From positions 1 through 64,000 of the forward strand of contig CANQHV010000006.1 of assembly GCA_947624005.1 (NCBI GenBank): DNA of 64,000 nucleotides, written 5' to 3'. The notes beneath the pieces are model-generated. The model had not been told where the DNA came from. It did not search any database and saw only the letters and a program-made list of their open reading frames with translations. Made by a program: the position numbers and the translations under genes. Of the stretch, positions 1 through 8,886 are shown piece by piece; within the stretch, counting starts at the first letter, position 1, and each line of letters begins with the position of its first letter. The DNA is from an uncultured Clostridia bacterium. Lineage in GTDB: Bacteria; Bacillota; Clostridia; Christensenellales; Borkfalkiaceae.

Positions 1-33
1 CCTCCGAATAATTGTTAGTTATTTGTTTTAATT

Positions 34-64
34 TGTTTTAATTTTTTTTGTAATTCTTTATAAT
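34..64 (+). promoter_or_regulatory. Possible promoter of the recombinase gene
   Basis: A perfect TATAAT lies at 59-64, with a weak TTGTTT-like -35 at 34-39 (19-nt spacer), in very AT-rich DNA. The decamer ATTTGTTTTA occurs twice in tandem at 21-40. The predicted start would give a leader of about 20 nt containing the Shine-Dalgarno AGGAG at 81-85. Confidence 0.4.
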
Positions 65-92
65 TTGCAGTAGTAAAAAAAGGAGAATAACA

Positions 93-983
93 ATGGAAGA
101 AACTATCAACGAATTTTTAGCCTATTGCAAATTAAGCAAAAATCTCGGCGAGAAAACAATCCTTTCGTACCGCTCGGACTTAACGTCGTATTTTTCATAT
201 CTCGGCAAAAACCCGAACGGCAATGTTATGGATTACATTTCTCTGCTGACCTCGACAAACCACAAGTGTTCGACTATCAAGCGACACCTTGCAAGCCTGA
301 AACAGTATTTCAAATACACATACAGAAACGACCGCTTGTCCAATCCGATGCTTCAATACGAATTCAAATTGAAATCGGAAAAGGCGCTGCCGCGCACCAT
401 ACCCGTCCACTGCGTTAAAAAACTGTTAAGCTGCGTTGAAAGCCGCAGGGCGCAAAAGCTTTCGGCTTTCGGAACCTTTCAGTCAACGCGCGATATGGCG
501 TTAATCGACCTGCTGTGCTCCACCGGTATAAGGATAGGAGAGGCGGCAGCAATCCGTTTGGACGACATAGACCTTAAATCACGCATAATTTTAATTCACG
601 GCAAAGGCAAAAAAGAGCGTCTGATTTATCTTTCTTGCCAACAGACCGTGGACAATCTGAAAAGTTGGATTTCACTCAGGAAAACTTATATTAAAGACCA
701 CAACTTTTTGTTCGTAAACAGAATGCTGTCGCCAATCTCCATCCATGCTATCGAGGACATTTTTTTCAAATACCGCGATATTGCAAAAATCAACCCCAAA
801 GCCACTCCCCACTATCTTCGCCATACGTTTGCGACAAATTTACTTGCAAACGGTGCAGATTTAAGGGCGGTTCAGGAAATTTTAGGTCACTCAAATATTG
901 CGATTACCGAAAGATATACCGAAGTGACCACCAACAGAAAAATCAAAGTTCTGAAAAAATACAATTACAGAAACAATTTTTAA
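93..983 (+). CDS. Tyrosine recombinase, XerC/XerD-like
   Basis: This is a site-specific recombinase that cuts and rejoins DNA through a phosphotyrosine link. At 296 residues it has the usual Xer length. An N-terminal SAM-like core-binding domain spans about residues 1-90 and the catalytic domain about 105-290. All catalytic residues are visible: Arg147 in TGIRIGEA, Lys172 in the GKGKKER turn, His240 and Arg243 in HYLRH, His266 in LGHSN and Tyr275 in ERYTEV. The start is fixed by AGGAG eight bases upstream of ATG. The gene stands alone, converges on the large minus-strand operon and is followed by two hairpins. Lower GC than its neighbours and no partner gene fit either a housekeeping Xer for dimer resolution or a recombinase left by a mobile element. 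I see no clear attachment site. Confidence 0.93.
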   Translation: MEETINEFLAYCKLSKNLGEKTILSYRSDLTSYFSYLGKNPNGNVMDYISLLTSTNHKCSTIKRHLASLKQYFKYTYRNDRLSNPMLQYEFKLKSEKALPRTIPVHCVKKLLSCVESRRAQKLSAFGTFQSTRDMALIDLLCSTGIRIGEAAAIRLDDIDLKSRIILIHGKGKKERLIYLSCQQTVDNLKSWISLRKTYIKDHNFLFVNRMLSPISIHAIEDIFFKYRDIAKINPKATPHYLRHTFATNLLANGADLRAVQEILGHSNIAITERYTEVTTNRKIKVLKKYNYRNNF

Positions 984-1044
984 GCTTGTTCATTATTAAG
1001 ACGGCAAAAAAACGCAATTTGTTACATAAAAATTTAAATTTTGA

Positions 1045-1080
1045 CAAAAAATTCGGAGAGCCGATAATAATCGGCTCTCC
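1045..1080 (-). terminator. Hairpin with minus-strand T-run
   Basis: A perfect 10-bp stem (1055-1064 with 1071-1080) and a 6-nt loop are followed, when read on the minus strand, by GAATTTTTTG. It probably ends read-through from the large minus-strand operon before it reaches the convergent recombinase gene. Confidence 0.65.
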
Positions 1081-1128
1081 GCAGGCTTGGAAAAGCGCGT
1101 GCTATTGAAAGCAAAACGTTAATACAAA

Positions 1129-1166
1129 CCGCCCGACGAGCAAATTTTGCTCGTCGGGCGGCTTTT
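1129..1166. terminator. Strong bidirectional terminator
   Basis: A 16-bp perfect stem (1129-1144 with 1146-1161) with a one-base loop is followed on the plus strand by CTTTTTG and on the minus strand by TTTGTATT. It separates the recombinase gene from the convergent operon. Confidence 0.8.
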
Positions 1167-1376
1167 TGTAGTATTTTTTATGTTTGCAACCTTTTTTATT
1201 TACGCCGCTTATTATGTTGCTACATTATTTCAATTGCGGCACTTTCTTTATTTACGCCGTTTCCGTTTGCGACACTTATTCTACGGGCGTTTTCCTATGC
1301 GCGATTTCTTCTGATTGCAAGCCGTTCTTCTGTTTTTGCCTTTTATACCGTTTGCGGCATTTTTATGCGCATTTTT
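1162..1376. other. Non-coding stretch with degenerate short repeats
   Basis: Together with the two hairpins this makes a 393-base gap (984-1376). TTTATTTACGCCG occurs exactly at 1195-1207 and 1247-1259. TTTGCGACAC/TTGCGGCAT-like words recur about every 50 bases, suggesting a decayed tandem array. I see no gene here. Confidence 0.4.
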
Positions 1377-4300
1377 CTATGCGGCGGACCAGCTTAACTC
1401 GCCCTCCGCTATTGTTATTTCGTAGTACTCGGTTACGTCCGCGCCGAAACTGTCGTATATATGCACGTTTTCCATTAAAAGCGTGTTTGTCGCGCGCTCT
1501 TCCTCGGGCAGTAAAACGCCCGTAACCGTCGCGTTTAAAATATGACCTTCAAGCAGTTCGCCGAACGATACGGTGTAGCTGTCGGCACTTGCATTGAACG
1601 GTTTTTGGGTCTTTTGACCGTGTTCGTCCTCGTAGTATTCCGGCGACATAATTATCGAGTTGGACCTTATGGTGATTTTGCGCTTTGTTATGCGCAGATA
1701 GTATGTCTGTCCGTCCTCTTCGAAGCCGCCCGTAAAGTCTATTCGGTTTACTCTGTCCTCGTCTTCTATTCCGCCCTCTTCAAGCGGCACCCAGCCGTTT
1801 ATACTGAACCATTTTTTGCTGTCTTTGTACACCTCGTCCTTTGTAACTATGCCCGGTTCGGTTATACTTCCAATCACTTTAAACGAAACATTCCTCTCTG
1901 AAAGTCCAAAAGGAAGCGAGCTTATGTAGTAGTCGTCCTCGCCGAAAGTAAGCGCGGTGCCGTCGTACTCCCTCGAAACGGGGAAAACGAATACTTCCAC
2001 GGGCGCTTTTACCCTTAACTTGCCGTAGACGTAATGTATATCGTAATTTCCCGTCACGTCCGCTTCTCTTTCGCCGCTCGTAAATACAATCGAGGCGGAT
2101 TGCGGTATATTATCGATATACCCTTTCCCGTCCGCCGTATCGGTAGTTTTCGAAAGGTCGACGGTAATACCCTGTAATTTTAACCTGTGCGAAAACAGGT
2201 CAATGCCAAGCTGTTTCGCAAGAGAATAGTATTGAACTCCGTTCACGATTTCGTCTTTGGGGTCGATAAATCCGTCGAAAGTTATTTCGACTCCCTTTTG
2301 GGCTACCCATACTCTGTCTTTCGTAATAACCCTTATAGGGCGTTTTTCTATGGTAATCGTACCGTAGTCGTTTCCGTTTTCGCCCCAGAAAATATCGTAA
2401 TTTGTCTGTCTGTCAACGCCGTCGGCGTCAAGAATGCTAAAAGTCGTGGGTTTGTTTTCGTACTCGCCCACATCGTATATATCCCTGTAAAAGTACGTAT
2501 TTATTCTCTGCCCGTCCGCAAGACTGCACCCCGAAGCTATTTCAATCACATCAATCGTATCGGCAACTCTTAAAAGCGATATTGCGTCGTATGTCTTCGA
2601 ATAATCTCTGGTCGAGAGTTTTAAAGGTCTGGCTTCTACGGTTATATCGCCGAAGTCGGTTGTAATATCGTAATTTGCGGTTACGTCGATTACGCCTTTA
2701 AAAATTGCCACGTCGAAAGAATTGCCCTGTGCGTATACCCCCTTTTCCGTAATTTCGGGGAAATCGGCGGGCGTTACGGTGTGACCGTCAAGTTGCGGAT
2801 ATCCGTCGGGATATTCTACGCCGCCGTCGGCTATATAGGTAACGCCGTCCGACTGTGTTTTCATTCCCGTATGCGACAGCCCGTCGTAAGTCCACCGCGC
2901 CGTGGGCGAAGTTATCTTTATCGGGCGGAGCATAATTTCCACTTCGCCGTAAACCCAGCTTATATCGTAGTTATCCGTATACTTGAAACCGTCGAAAGAA
3001 TCGTTATTCGAACCGTCGGTAAGTTCAAACGAAACGGGTTCGTTTGTGTACGGCGCAACCGAGCCGCCGACAAAATTTACTTCCGTAAATTCGGGATATA
3101 CAAGCGTAAGCTTATGACCCGCCGCCAAACCGCTGTCTTCGCCCGTCGAGGCGGTAAAGTTTGCGGCGGAATGAGGCTTGTCGTCGTAAGTTTGCGTAAG
3201 CGAACCCGTTGTTATCGTCACGGGTCGCTTTACTATTATCACCGAACCCCATTGTTCGGTTATGTTGTAATTATCGGTGGTATCGTCTTTGCCGTCCGTT
3301 ACGGAGTACCCCGCTTTTAAAGCGTTTACGTGTACGCCGCAGTTATACCAGCCGTCGTATTCGGCTGTAAGGCTTTGACCGTCCGCCAGACCGTCGCCGA
3401 GGTATTCGCAGGTTTGGCAGGACTGTTCGGTTGCGTTATATATCACGCTTACCGAACCCGTTTTAAGGGTCAGATTGCGTTTTAATATGCGGATTGTGCC
3501 GCTTTGTACGGTAAAATCGTAATTACCGCTTACGTCGTTTCCGTTTATGTCGGTAATTTTGCAATTTTGCGCCGCGTTGGCGTAATTGCCCGCGGCTGTC
3601 CACTCGGAATAGTCCGCTTGCAACTTATGCCCCGCGACAAGGGTGTTTTCAACCTCGGAATACGTGTTTTTGGAATGAGGGTTGCCGTCGTAGGTCACGT
3701 CGAGGCTGTCGGTCGAAAGAATTACCGAACGCTTTGCTATCTGTATGCTCCCCGAAGTAATTTCGCGGATATCATAGTTTGTTGTTACGTCGTTGCCGCG
3801 CGAATCGGTTACCGTAAGCTCAAACTCAAAGGAATTTTGCTTGACGCCGTCCGAAACGTCTGTAACCGAGGTCAGCACGCTTGTTAACGTATGCGAGAAA
3901 ACGTGCCCGCCGACAAGCCCGACGACCTCTATTTCGTCGCTTGACTGCGCTTCGCCGTTATATTCGAAAGTTTTCGGAACTATATTTACCGTTATCTCGC
4001 GCTTAATTATTGTAAGGTAGCCGAAGTCTTCGTCGATTTCGTAATTTGCGGTTACGTCCTTACGGCTGCCGTCCACTATTTTATAATCGGGGTTCTGCGG
4101 ATAATTCTCGCCCACGTCCGTAAACGTGCGGTAAGCGGTTATCTCCAACCTATGCCCCGAAACAAGCCCGCCGTCGCCGTCTGCGGGCGTACATTCGTAG
4201 TCGGCGTATTCAAAGCTTTGCGCGCTTCCGTTGTACTCCGTTTGTTTTTCCGAAACAGAGGATACTTTCATTCCGCGGCGGCGTACGTTTATTTCGCCGT

Positions 4301-5651
4301 ATTCGTAACTTATAACGTAGTTTTTGCCCTCTCTTTCGCCCGAGGCGGAAATAACGTCGGCTGTTATGTCGTTCAAGCCCGTACCCGCTTCGGTAAACGA
4401 ACTTTCTCCGTTTAAGGCGACGGTGAGTTCTTCCCCGTCGGCAAGTTTGCCGTCGGCAAGGCTTAACGCCTCTTTGCCGTAGGTATGCGCCCTGCCGTCG
4501 TAAACAAAATCGTCGGCTTGGGTTTTTACCTTTATTTCAAGCGGATTTATAGTGATTTTGCCGAAGTCGTAGGTTATGCCGTAGTTGTCGGTGACGTCTT
4601 TGCCGTCGGCGAAAATGTTTATACTCGCGGAATTGACATAATTTCCCGCGTCCTTTTCGGTTACGCCGTTATACGATACTTCAAACGTCTGCCCGTCGCA
4701 GATTGCGCCCTTTGAAATTGTCGCTTCAAGACCGAATTCGTGCGCTTTGCCGTCGTAGTATATTTCGTGTGAGTTTGTGGTCACGGTGATTGCGCGCGCG
4801 GTGACTTCGATAAGCCCCGCCTCGCAGGTTAAGTTGTAACGGTCGGTGACGTCCTCGCCGTCGGCGTTTTCTATTTTTACGTCGCTTATCGTATTTTTCA
4901 GCGCGGATTTATCGGTTATATAAGGGGTCGAAAAACTTAAACTGTCGCCTTTCGCAAGCCCCCTTAAAGAGGTTATTTCGTACCCTTTGTCGCAGTGTTC
5001 TTTGCCGTCGTATACGAAAACGGCGCTTGCCGTTTTTACCGTAACGGGGCGGCGTTCCTCGCGCACCGTCTTTTCGAAATCGCCGAATATATACGACGAA
5101 GTTACGTCCTCGCCCGCGGAGTTCAGAACGCAGACGTCGCACGCGTCCGCCGAAAGAGTTACCTTGTCGCCGTCTTTACTTATGCGGTAATCTATTTGCA
5201 GTTTGTCGCCGTATTTTAAGTCGGCGGAGAACTCGGGGTCGTCGCCGTAAATAAGCGTATCGCCCGAAAAGTTTATTTCGCTTTCAAGCGGCAGAACGGT
5301 AAAGGCGTGCGCGGCGGTATAACGCTTTGTGCCCGCTATGGTCTTTGCAAAGCCGCGGCATTCGTACTCGCCCGCATATAACGGACGTTGTTCGGTCCAC
5401 TCGCCGCCCTCCTCGCGGAATTCGAAACCGCCCTTTGCGAGCACGGCTTTGACGGTCGCCGAAAATTCGTCGCCGTAAACCACGCTTTGAGGAACTTTTT
5501 CGCCGTAAACTATGCCCTTTACGCCCATCAGCGCGCCCGCCGCCGCAAGAATAAGCAAAAAGCCGAGTAAAATCAGCAAACGGAAACGCCAGACCCGTTC
5601 GAAAATGCGCTTTCTTCTATTAAGTTTTTCCTTATATTCGTTATAGAGCAT
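1377..5651 (-). CDS. Membrane-anchored MBG/YDG-repeat surface protein
   Basis: This 1,424-residue protein has a basic N-terminus and one membrane helix (about residues 26-47), so the rest should lie outside the cell. The outer part is a long array of roughly 85-residue repeats. Each opens with a VYDGKxH- or TYDxxxH-like motif and carries a GDxL turn, an ENADGEDVTxxY-type turn and a short strand before the next copy. This is the signature of MBG/YDG (mucin-binding/glycine-rich surface) Ig-like modules, and about fourteen copies can be counted. There is no LPXTG or C-terminal helix. The start follows GGAGAG. The gene is the last of the operon, 21 bases behind the DW/PW-repeat gene, which ends in two modules of the same kind. 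The likely role is a rigid extracellular stalk or adhesin, but the ligand is unknown. Confidence 0.8.
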   Translation of the reverse strand: MLYNEYKEKLNRRKRIFERVWRFRLLILLGFLLILAAAGALMGVKGIVYGEKVPQSVVYGDEFSATVKAVLAKGGFEFREEGGEWTEQRPLYAGEYECRGFAKTIAGTKRYTAAHAFTVLPLESEINFSGDTLIYGDDPEFSADLKYGDKLQIDYRISKDGDKVTLSADACDVCVLNSAGEDVTSSYIFGDFEKTVREERRPVTVKTASAVFVYDGKEHCDKGYEITSLRGLAKGDSLSFSTPYITDKSALKNTISDVKIENADGEDVTDRYNLTCEAGLIEVTARAITVTTNSHEIYYDGKAHEFGLEATISKGAICDGQTFEVSYNGVTEKDAGNYVNSASINIFADGKDVTDNYGITYDFGKITINPLEIKVKTQADDFVYDGRAHTYGKEALSLADGKLADGEELTVALNGESSFTEAGTGLNDITADVISASGEREGKNYVISYEYGEINVRRRGMKVSSVSEKQTEYNGSAQSFEYADYECTPADGDGGLVSGHRLEITAYRTFTDVGENYPQNPDYKIVDGSRKDVTANYEIDEDFGYLTIIKREITVNIVPKTFEYNGEAQSSDEIEVVGLVGGHVFSHTLTSVLTSVTDVSDGVKQNSFEFELTVTDSRGNDVTTNYDIREITSGSIQIAKRSVILSTDSLDVTYDGNPHSKNTYSEVENTLVAGHKLQADYSEWTAAGNYANAAQNCKITDINGNDVSGNYDFTVQSGTIRILKRNLTLKTGSVSVIYNATEQSCQTCEYLGDGLADGQSLTAEYDGWYNCGVHVNALKAGYSVTDGKDDTTDNYNITEQWGSVIIVKRPVTITTGSLTQTYDDKPHSAANFTASTGEDSGLAAGHKLTLVYPEFTEVNFVGGSVAPYTNEPVSFELTDGSNNDSFDGFKYTDNYDISWVYGEVEIMLRPIKITSPTARWTYDGLSHTGMKTQSDGVTYIADGGVEYPDGYPQLDGHTVTPADFPEITEKGVYAQGNSFDVAIFKGVIDVTANYDITTDFGDITVEARPLKLSTRDYSKTYDAISLLRVADTIDVIEIASGCSLADGQRINTYFYRDIYDVGEYENKPTTFSILDADGVDRQTNYDIFWGENGNDYGTITIEKRPIRVITKDRVWVAQKGVEITFDGFIDPKDEIVNGVQYYSLAKQLGIDLFSHRLKLQGITVDLSKTTDTADGKGYIDNIPQSASIVFTSGEREADVTGNYDIHYVYGKLRVKAPVEVFVFPVSREYDGTALTFGEDDYYISSLPFGLSERNVSFKVIGSITEPGIVTKDEVYKDSKKWFSINGWVPLEEGGIEDEDRVNRIDFTGGFEEDGQTYYLRITKRKITIRSNSIIMSPEYYEDEHGQKTQKPFNASADSYTVSFGELLEGHILNATVTGVLLPEEERATNTLLMENVHIYDSFGADVTEYYEITIAEGELSWSAA

Positions 5652-5672
5652 TTTCTCTCCGAAAGCCGTAAA

Positions 5673-7367
5673 TTAAGGCGTTAAAGTAAGCCAACCTTTT
5701 TGCGTTTTTACAATGTAATTTGCCGTAACGTCCTCGCCGTCGGCGTTCAATATGCGGTAGCTTAAAATACCGTATTGCTTTTTCCCGGGTTCCGAAAGGC
5801 TTACGTCAAACCGCACGTCCACAAGTCTGTCGCCCGCGGCAAGCGCGCCCTCTGGTATTGCTTCGAGTTCGCCCGTCAAAGGCTTGCCGTCGAGTTCGGA
5901 AGCGGACATTGTAACATTCTTTAAAGTCAGAGTCAGTTCGCGCGGGGTAACCGTAAGCGTGCCGTACTCCACTTCGAAAATGTATTCCGAGGACACGTCG
6001 TGCCCGTCCGCATCCACAACGACGACGTCGTTTGCGAACCTGAATACGTTGCTTACGCTACCCATAATGCCGCATTGGGAATATCTCAACCCCTCGTAAT
6101 TTATACGGTGACCTTCGTAAAGCAAGGTCTTGCCGTTGTCTGTACTTACGTCCGACCTGTTGCCCGCAAGCGGCTCGCCGTCGTACACCTTTGTTCTGCT
6201 TGCGCTTACAAGAGTTACTCTGTGCTTATTGCAGACCACGCAAATGTTTTTCGGCGCAAACATTCCCGTTTCGTCGAAAATGTGTTTATGACCCCAATCG
6301 GGGGGATAGAACCCCTCGGGGAATACGCCGTCGGGCACCATATCGGGGTTTATAAGCAGCCAAGGAAGCAGCAAAAGCGCTTCGGGCGGGAGATTTTCCC
6401 AAGGCAGCCTCGACCAGTCGAAGTCGGGCGGGAGATTGTTCCAAGGTATTCTTTCCCAAGGGAAATCCGCGGGCATATCCTCCCACGGGAGCGCGCCCCA
6501 ATCGAAGTCGGCGGGCATATCTTCCCAAGGCACCGAATTCCAATCGAAGTCGGGCGGAAGGTCGTTCCAATTCATATTGTTCCAATCGAAATCGCCGGGT
6601 AGATTGCCCGCGGGAACGTCCTCCCAAGGGAAGTCCTCGGGCAAATTGTCCCAAGGTATATTATCCCAATCGAAGTCCTCGGGCATATTTTCCCAAGGCA
6701 CCGAGTTCCAATCGAAGTCTTCGGGCATATTTTCCCAAGGCACCGAATTCCAATCGAAATCTTCGGGCATATCCTCCCAAGGCACCGTAGACCAATCGAA
6801 GTCCTCGGGCATATTTTCCCACGGGACGTTGTTCCAATCGAAGTCCTCGGGGAGTTCGTCCATCGGGATATCACCCCAAGGGAAATCGTCGGGCAAATCG
6901 TCCCAAGGCACGTTGTGCCAATCGAAGTTCTCGGGCATATCGTTCCAAGGAACGTTGTTCCAATCGAAATCCTCGGGCGCGTCGTTAAACGGGAAATTGT
7001 TCCAATCGAAGTCTTCGGGCATATTCTCCCAAGGGTATGTATCCCAAGGGAATGTTTCGGGGAGGCTATCCCAAGGTATTTCGTCGGTGGGAACCTTATC
7101 CCAAGGGAAATCCTGCGGAATATCTTCCCAATCCATATCGTCCCAAGGCAGTTCTTCCCAAGGAAAATCTTCGAAATCTTCGTAGGGGAAAGAATCCCAC
7201 GGGAAAGTTTTCCAATCGAAGCTTTCCAGAATGGAACCTATCAACTTGTCTTCCCAATCGTCGCGTTTTTGTTTGGCAAAGCCCGAAAACAGTAAAAAGG
7301 CGCCCATAATCACAACCACGACTATAATAAGCAAACCGAGTATGTAAAACGGTTTGGATCTTTTCAT
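5673..7367 (-). CDS. Membrane-anchored protein with 14-residue DW/PW repeats and MBG modules
   Basis: I do not recognise this 564-residue protein. A membrane helix at about residues 7-28 is followed by an acidic lead-in. Sixteen tandem 14-residue units fill about residues 103-326, with consensus P-E-D-F-D-W-N-x-V-P-W-E-N-M. Each unit has a Phe-Asp-Trp and a Pro-Trp pair about seven residues apart and a strong negative charge. A hydrophobic break (about 327-345) and a Pro-rich segment come next. Then there is a lone CVVC pair and two MBG/YDG-type modules (KVYDGEPL near 400; a second related unit to the end) like those of the next gene. AAGGAGG precedes the start. It shares an operon with the AAA proteins. 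The array probably forms an extended extracellular or wall-facing segment. The DNA repeat is 42 bp with many silent changes, so it is under protein-level constraint. Confidence 0.75.
   Translation of the reverse strand: MKRSKPFYILGLLIIVVVVIMGAFLLFSGFAKQKRDDWEDKLIGSILESFDWKTFPWDSFPYEDFEDFPWEELPWDDMDWEDIPQDFPWDKVPTDEIPWDSLPETFPWDTYPWENMPEDFDWNNFPFNDAPEDFDWNNVPWNDMPENFDWHNVPWDDLPDDFPWGDIPMDELPEDFDWNNVPWENMPEDFDWSTVPWEDMPEDFDWNSVPWENMPEDFDWNSVPWENMPEDFDWDNIPWDNLPEDFPWEDVPAGNLPGDFDWNNMNWNDLPPDFDWNSVPWEDMPADFDWGALPWEDMPADFPWERIPWNNLPPDFDWSRLPWENLPPEALLLLPWLLINPDMVPDGVFPEGFYPPDWGHKHIFDETGMFAPKNICVVCNKHRVTLVSASRTKVYDGEPLAGNRSDVSTDNGKTLLYEGHRINYEGLRYSQCGIMGSVSNVFRFANDVVVVDADGHDVSSEYIFEVEYGTLTVTPRELTLTLKNVTMSASELDGKPLTGELEAIPEGALAAGDRLVDVRFDVSLSEPGKKQYGILSYRILNADGEDVTANYIVKTQKGWLTLTP
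6390..7061 (-). repeat. 42-bp coding tandem repeat, 16 copies
   Basis: This is the DNA encoding the 14-residue DW/PW array. Adjacent copies around 6680-6850 are nearly identical, while the outer copies have diverged. That pattern fits expansion and contraction from the centre by slippage or unequal crossing-over. Confidence 0.85.
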
Positions 7368-7404
7368 TTACGGCGCCTCCTTTTTAAAAATTTTTATTTT
7401 ATAT

Positions 7405-8871
7405 TTACTGTTTCGCCATTCTTTCGAGATATGCGCGGCACACGGGCATTTTGTCCGCGCCGAACAGATCTTCGAAGTACTTCACCGCTTCCGCAATGTC
7501 CTTGCGGTAAAGCGACATATCTTTATAGGCAAGCTTGCGCAAAACCTTTTTGCACAGAATATCGTCAAGCGCTTCAAGCTCGTCGCCGCCGCAACTTGCG
7601 TAAACCGAAATATAACTGCGTATCTGGCGCATTATTCTGTTGCCGAACGTCAGTTGGAATTTGTTTATAAGATATTCGTCCAAAGCTTTAAGTCTGCGTT
7701 CGTTGCGCTTTGTCATTTCGTAGCCGCGGCGCGCGCTTTCCGAAAGCGCGTCGAACTGTCTGAACGTTATTTTCGCTGGCTTTTCGCGGTTTTCGGAAGA
7801 AAACGGCTGTGTGCGGCTGTCGAGGTTGACTACCATAGCTCGGTCGTAAACCTTGTCGGAAATAGCAAAAGTCGAATCGTCGTTGTTCGCCGTTCCGATA
7901 AACCACATATTTTCGGGCAGTTTTATTCTGCCGTCTTTAAGGTCGGGCGGGTCGTCTTCCCACACGTCGGGAACGACTTCGAGATATCTGAGTTCGGGGT
8001 TGGGGATTTCGAGAAGCGACAAAAACTCCGCAAAATAGTACTCTACCCGCGCTATGTTCATTTCGTCGAGCACGGTAAGGTAGATATCGTCGCTTTTATT
8101 CGCCTCGTACATCTTTTTAAGCAGGGGCGTTTCGTTGTATTTTTTGGTAAATTCGTTGAAGTAACCGAGGAGATCCGAACGGTCTTTCCACATAGGCTGT
8201 ACGGGGATTATCGCCGAGGGGTTGCGCACATATTGTCCGAACGCATACGCGATAGATGTTTTGCCCGTGCCCGACATACCCTGAATTATGAGTATGCGCG
8301 AAACGGCAAGACTTGCCACGAATACGCGTATCTGTTCGGGGGTGTAGTAAAGTTTAAGCTCGGAAGCCGCAAAGGCGCGGAACCCCTCGCAAAGTTCTTT
8401 AAGCGACTGCACTTCGCGCGCTTCCCCTGCCGCTTCGGCGGGCGGCTCTATTTCGTTCAACGCGCTGAAACGCTTTGTGCGTTTCAATTTTTCCTGCTGC
8501 ATTTCGAAATCGTGCTTTTCTTCCTCGACGGCAAGGCGCGCGGTTTCTTCCCAAGTCCGTCTGTAATTTCTGAACCGCAACCGCCTTATAAGGTTTATCA
8601 CGATTATCAGAATAAGAACCGCGGGTATCGCGAACATCCAGAAGATGATTATCGTCACTTCCATATCGCGCGCGAACAGAAAAGCCTTTAAAATGACCGA
8701 AAGGCTGTCTAAAAGTCCGCTGAGTTTAAGGTGAATGAGTACGGCAAAAAGCGACCCTCCCGCGAGAATCACGAGAACGAGGGCGATAATCGAGCCGATA
8801 TAACGCCTTTTCGAGCGTTTTCTCAACTTTTCCCACTTCTTTTCGAAATTGTCCGTATTCTTTTTACGCAT
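7405..8871 (-). CDS. Membrane-anchored McrB-like AAA+ ATPase (copy A)
   Basis: This 488-residue protein has two membrane helices (about 24-46 and 72-94), a charged linker and a C-terminal AAA+ domain. Motifs are intact: Walker A GMSGTGKTS at about 198-206, Walker B with the McrB-type run LTVLDEMNIARVEYYF near 265-280, sensor GTANNDD near 326, and the DKVYDRAMV arginine region near 339. This is the McrB/MoxR-like helix-2-insert class, which works as a ring and couples ATP hydrolysis to a partner. Topology places the ATPase in the cytoplasm. It is a close paralogue of copy B at 10925-12196, and the two flank the coiled-coil gene. No nuclease or GTP-specific feature is seen, so restriction is not implied. 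The start is ATG 15 bases after the upstream stop. Confidence 0.85.
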   Translation of the reverse strand: MRKKNTDNFEKKWEKLRKRSKRRYIGSIIALVLVILAGGSLFAVLIHLKLSGLLDSLSVILKAFLFARDMEVTIIIFWMFAIPAVLILIIVINLIRRLRFRNYRRTWEETARLAVEEEKHDFEMQQEKLKRTKRFSALNEIEPPAEAAGEAREVQSLKELCEGFRAFAASELKLYYTPEQIRVFVASLAVSRILIIQGMSGTGKTSIAYAFGQYVRNPSAIIPVQPMWKDRSDLLGYFNEFTKKYNETPLLKKMYEANKSDDIYLTVLDEMNIARVEYYFAEFLSLLEIPNPELRYLEVVPDVWEDDPPDLKDGRIKLPENMWFIGTANNDDSTFAISDKVYDRAMVVNLDSRTQPFSSENREKPAKITFRQFDALSESARRGYEMTKRNERRLKALDEYLINKFQLTFGNRIMRQIRSYISVYASCGGDELEALDDILCKKVLRKLAYKDMSLYRKDIAEAVKYFEDLFGADKMPVCRAYLERMAKQ

Positions 8872-8886
8872 TTTTACTAACCGTTA

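Noticed and set aside
1542..7309. Many long plus-strand open frames opposite the MBG and DW/PW genes
   Set aside because: They are shadows of repetitive, GC-rich minus-strand genes. They lack ribosome sites and their products are low-complexity.
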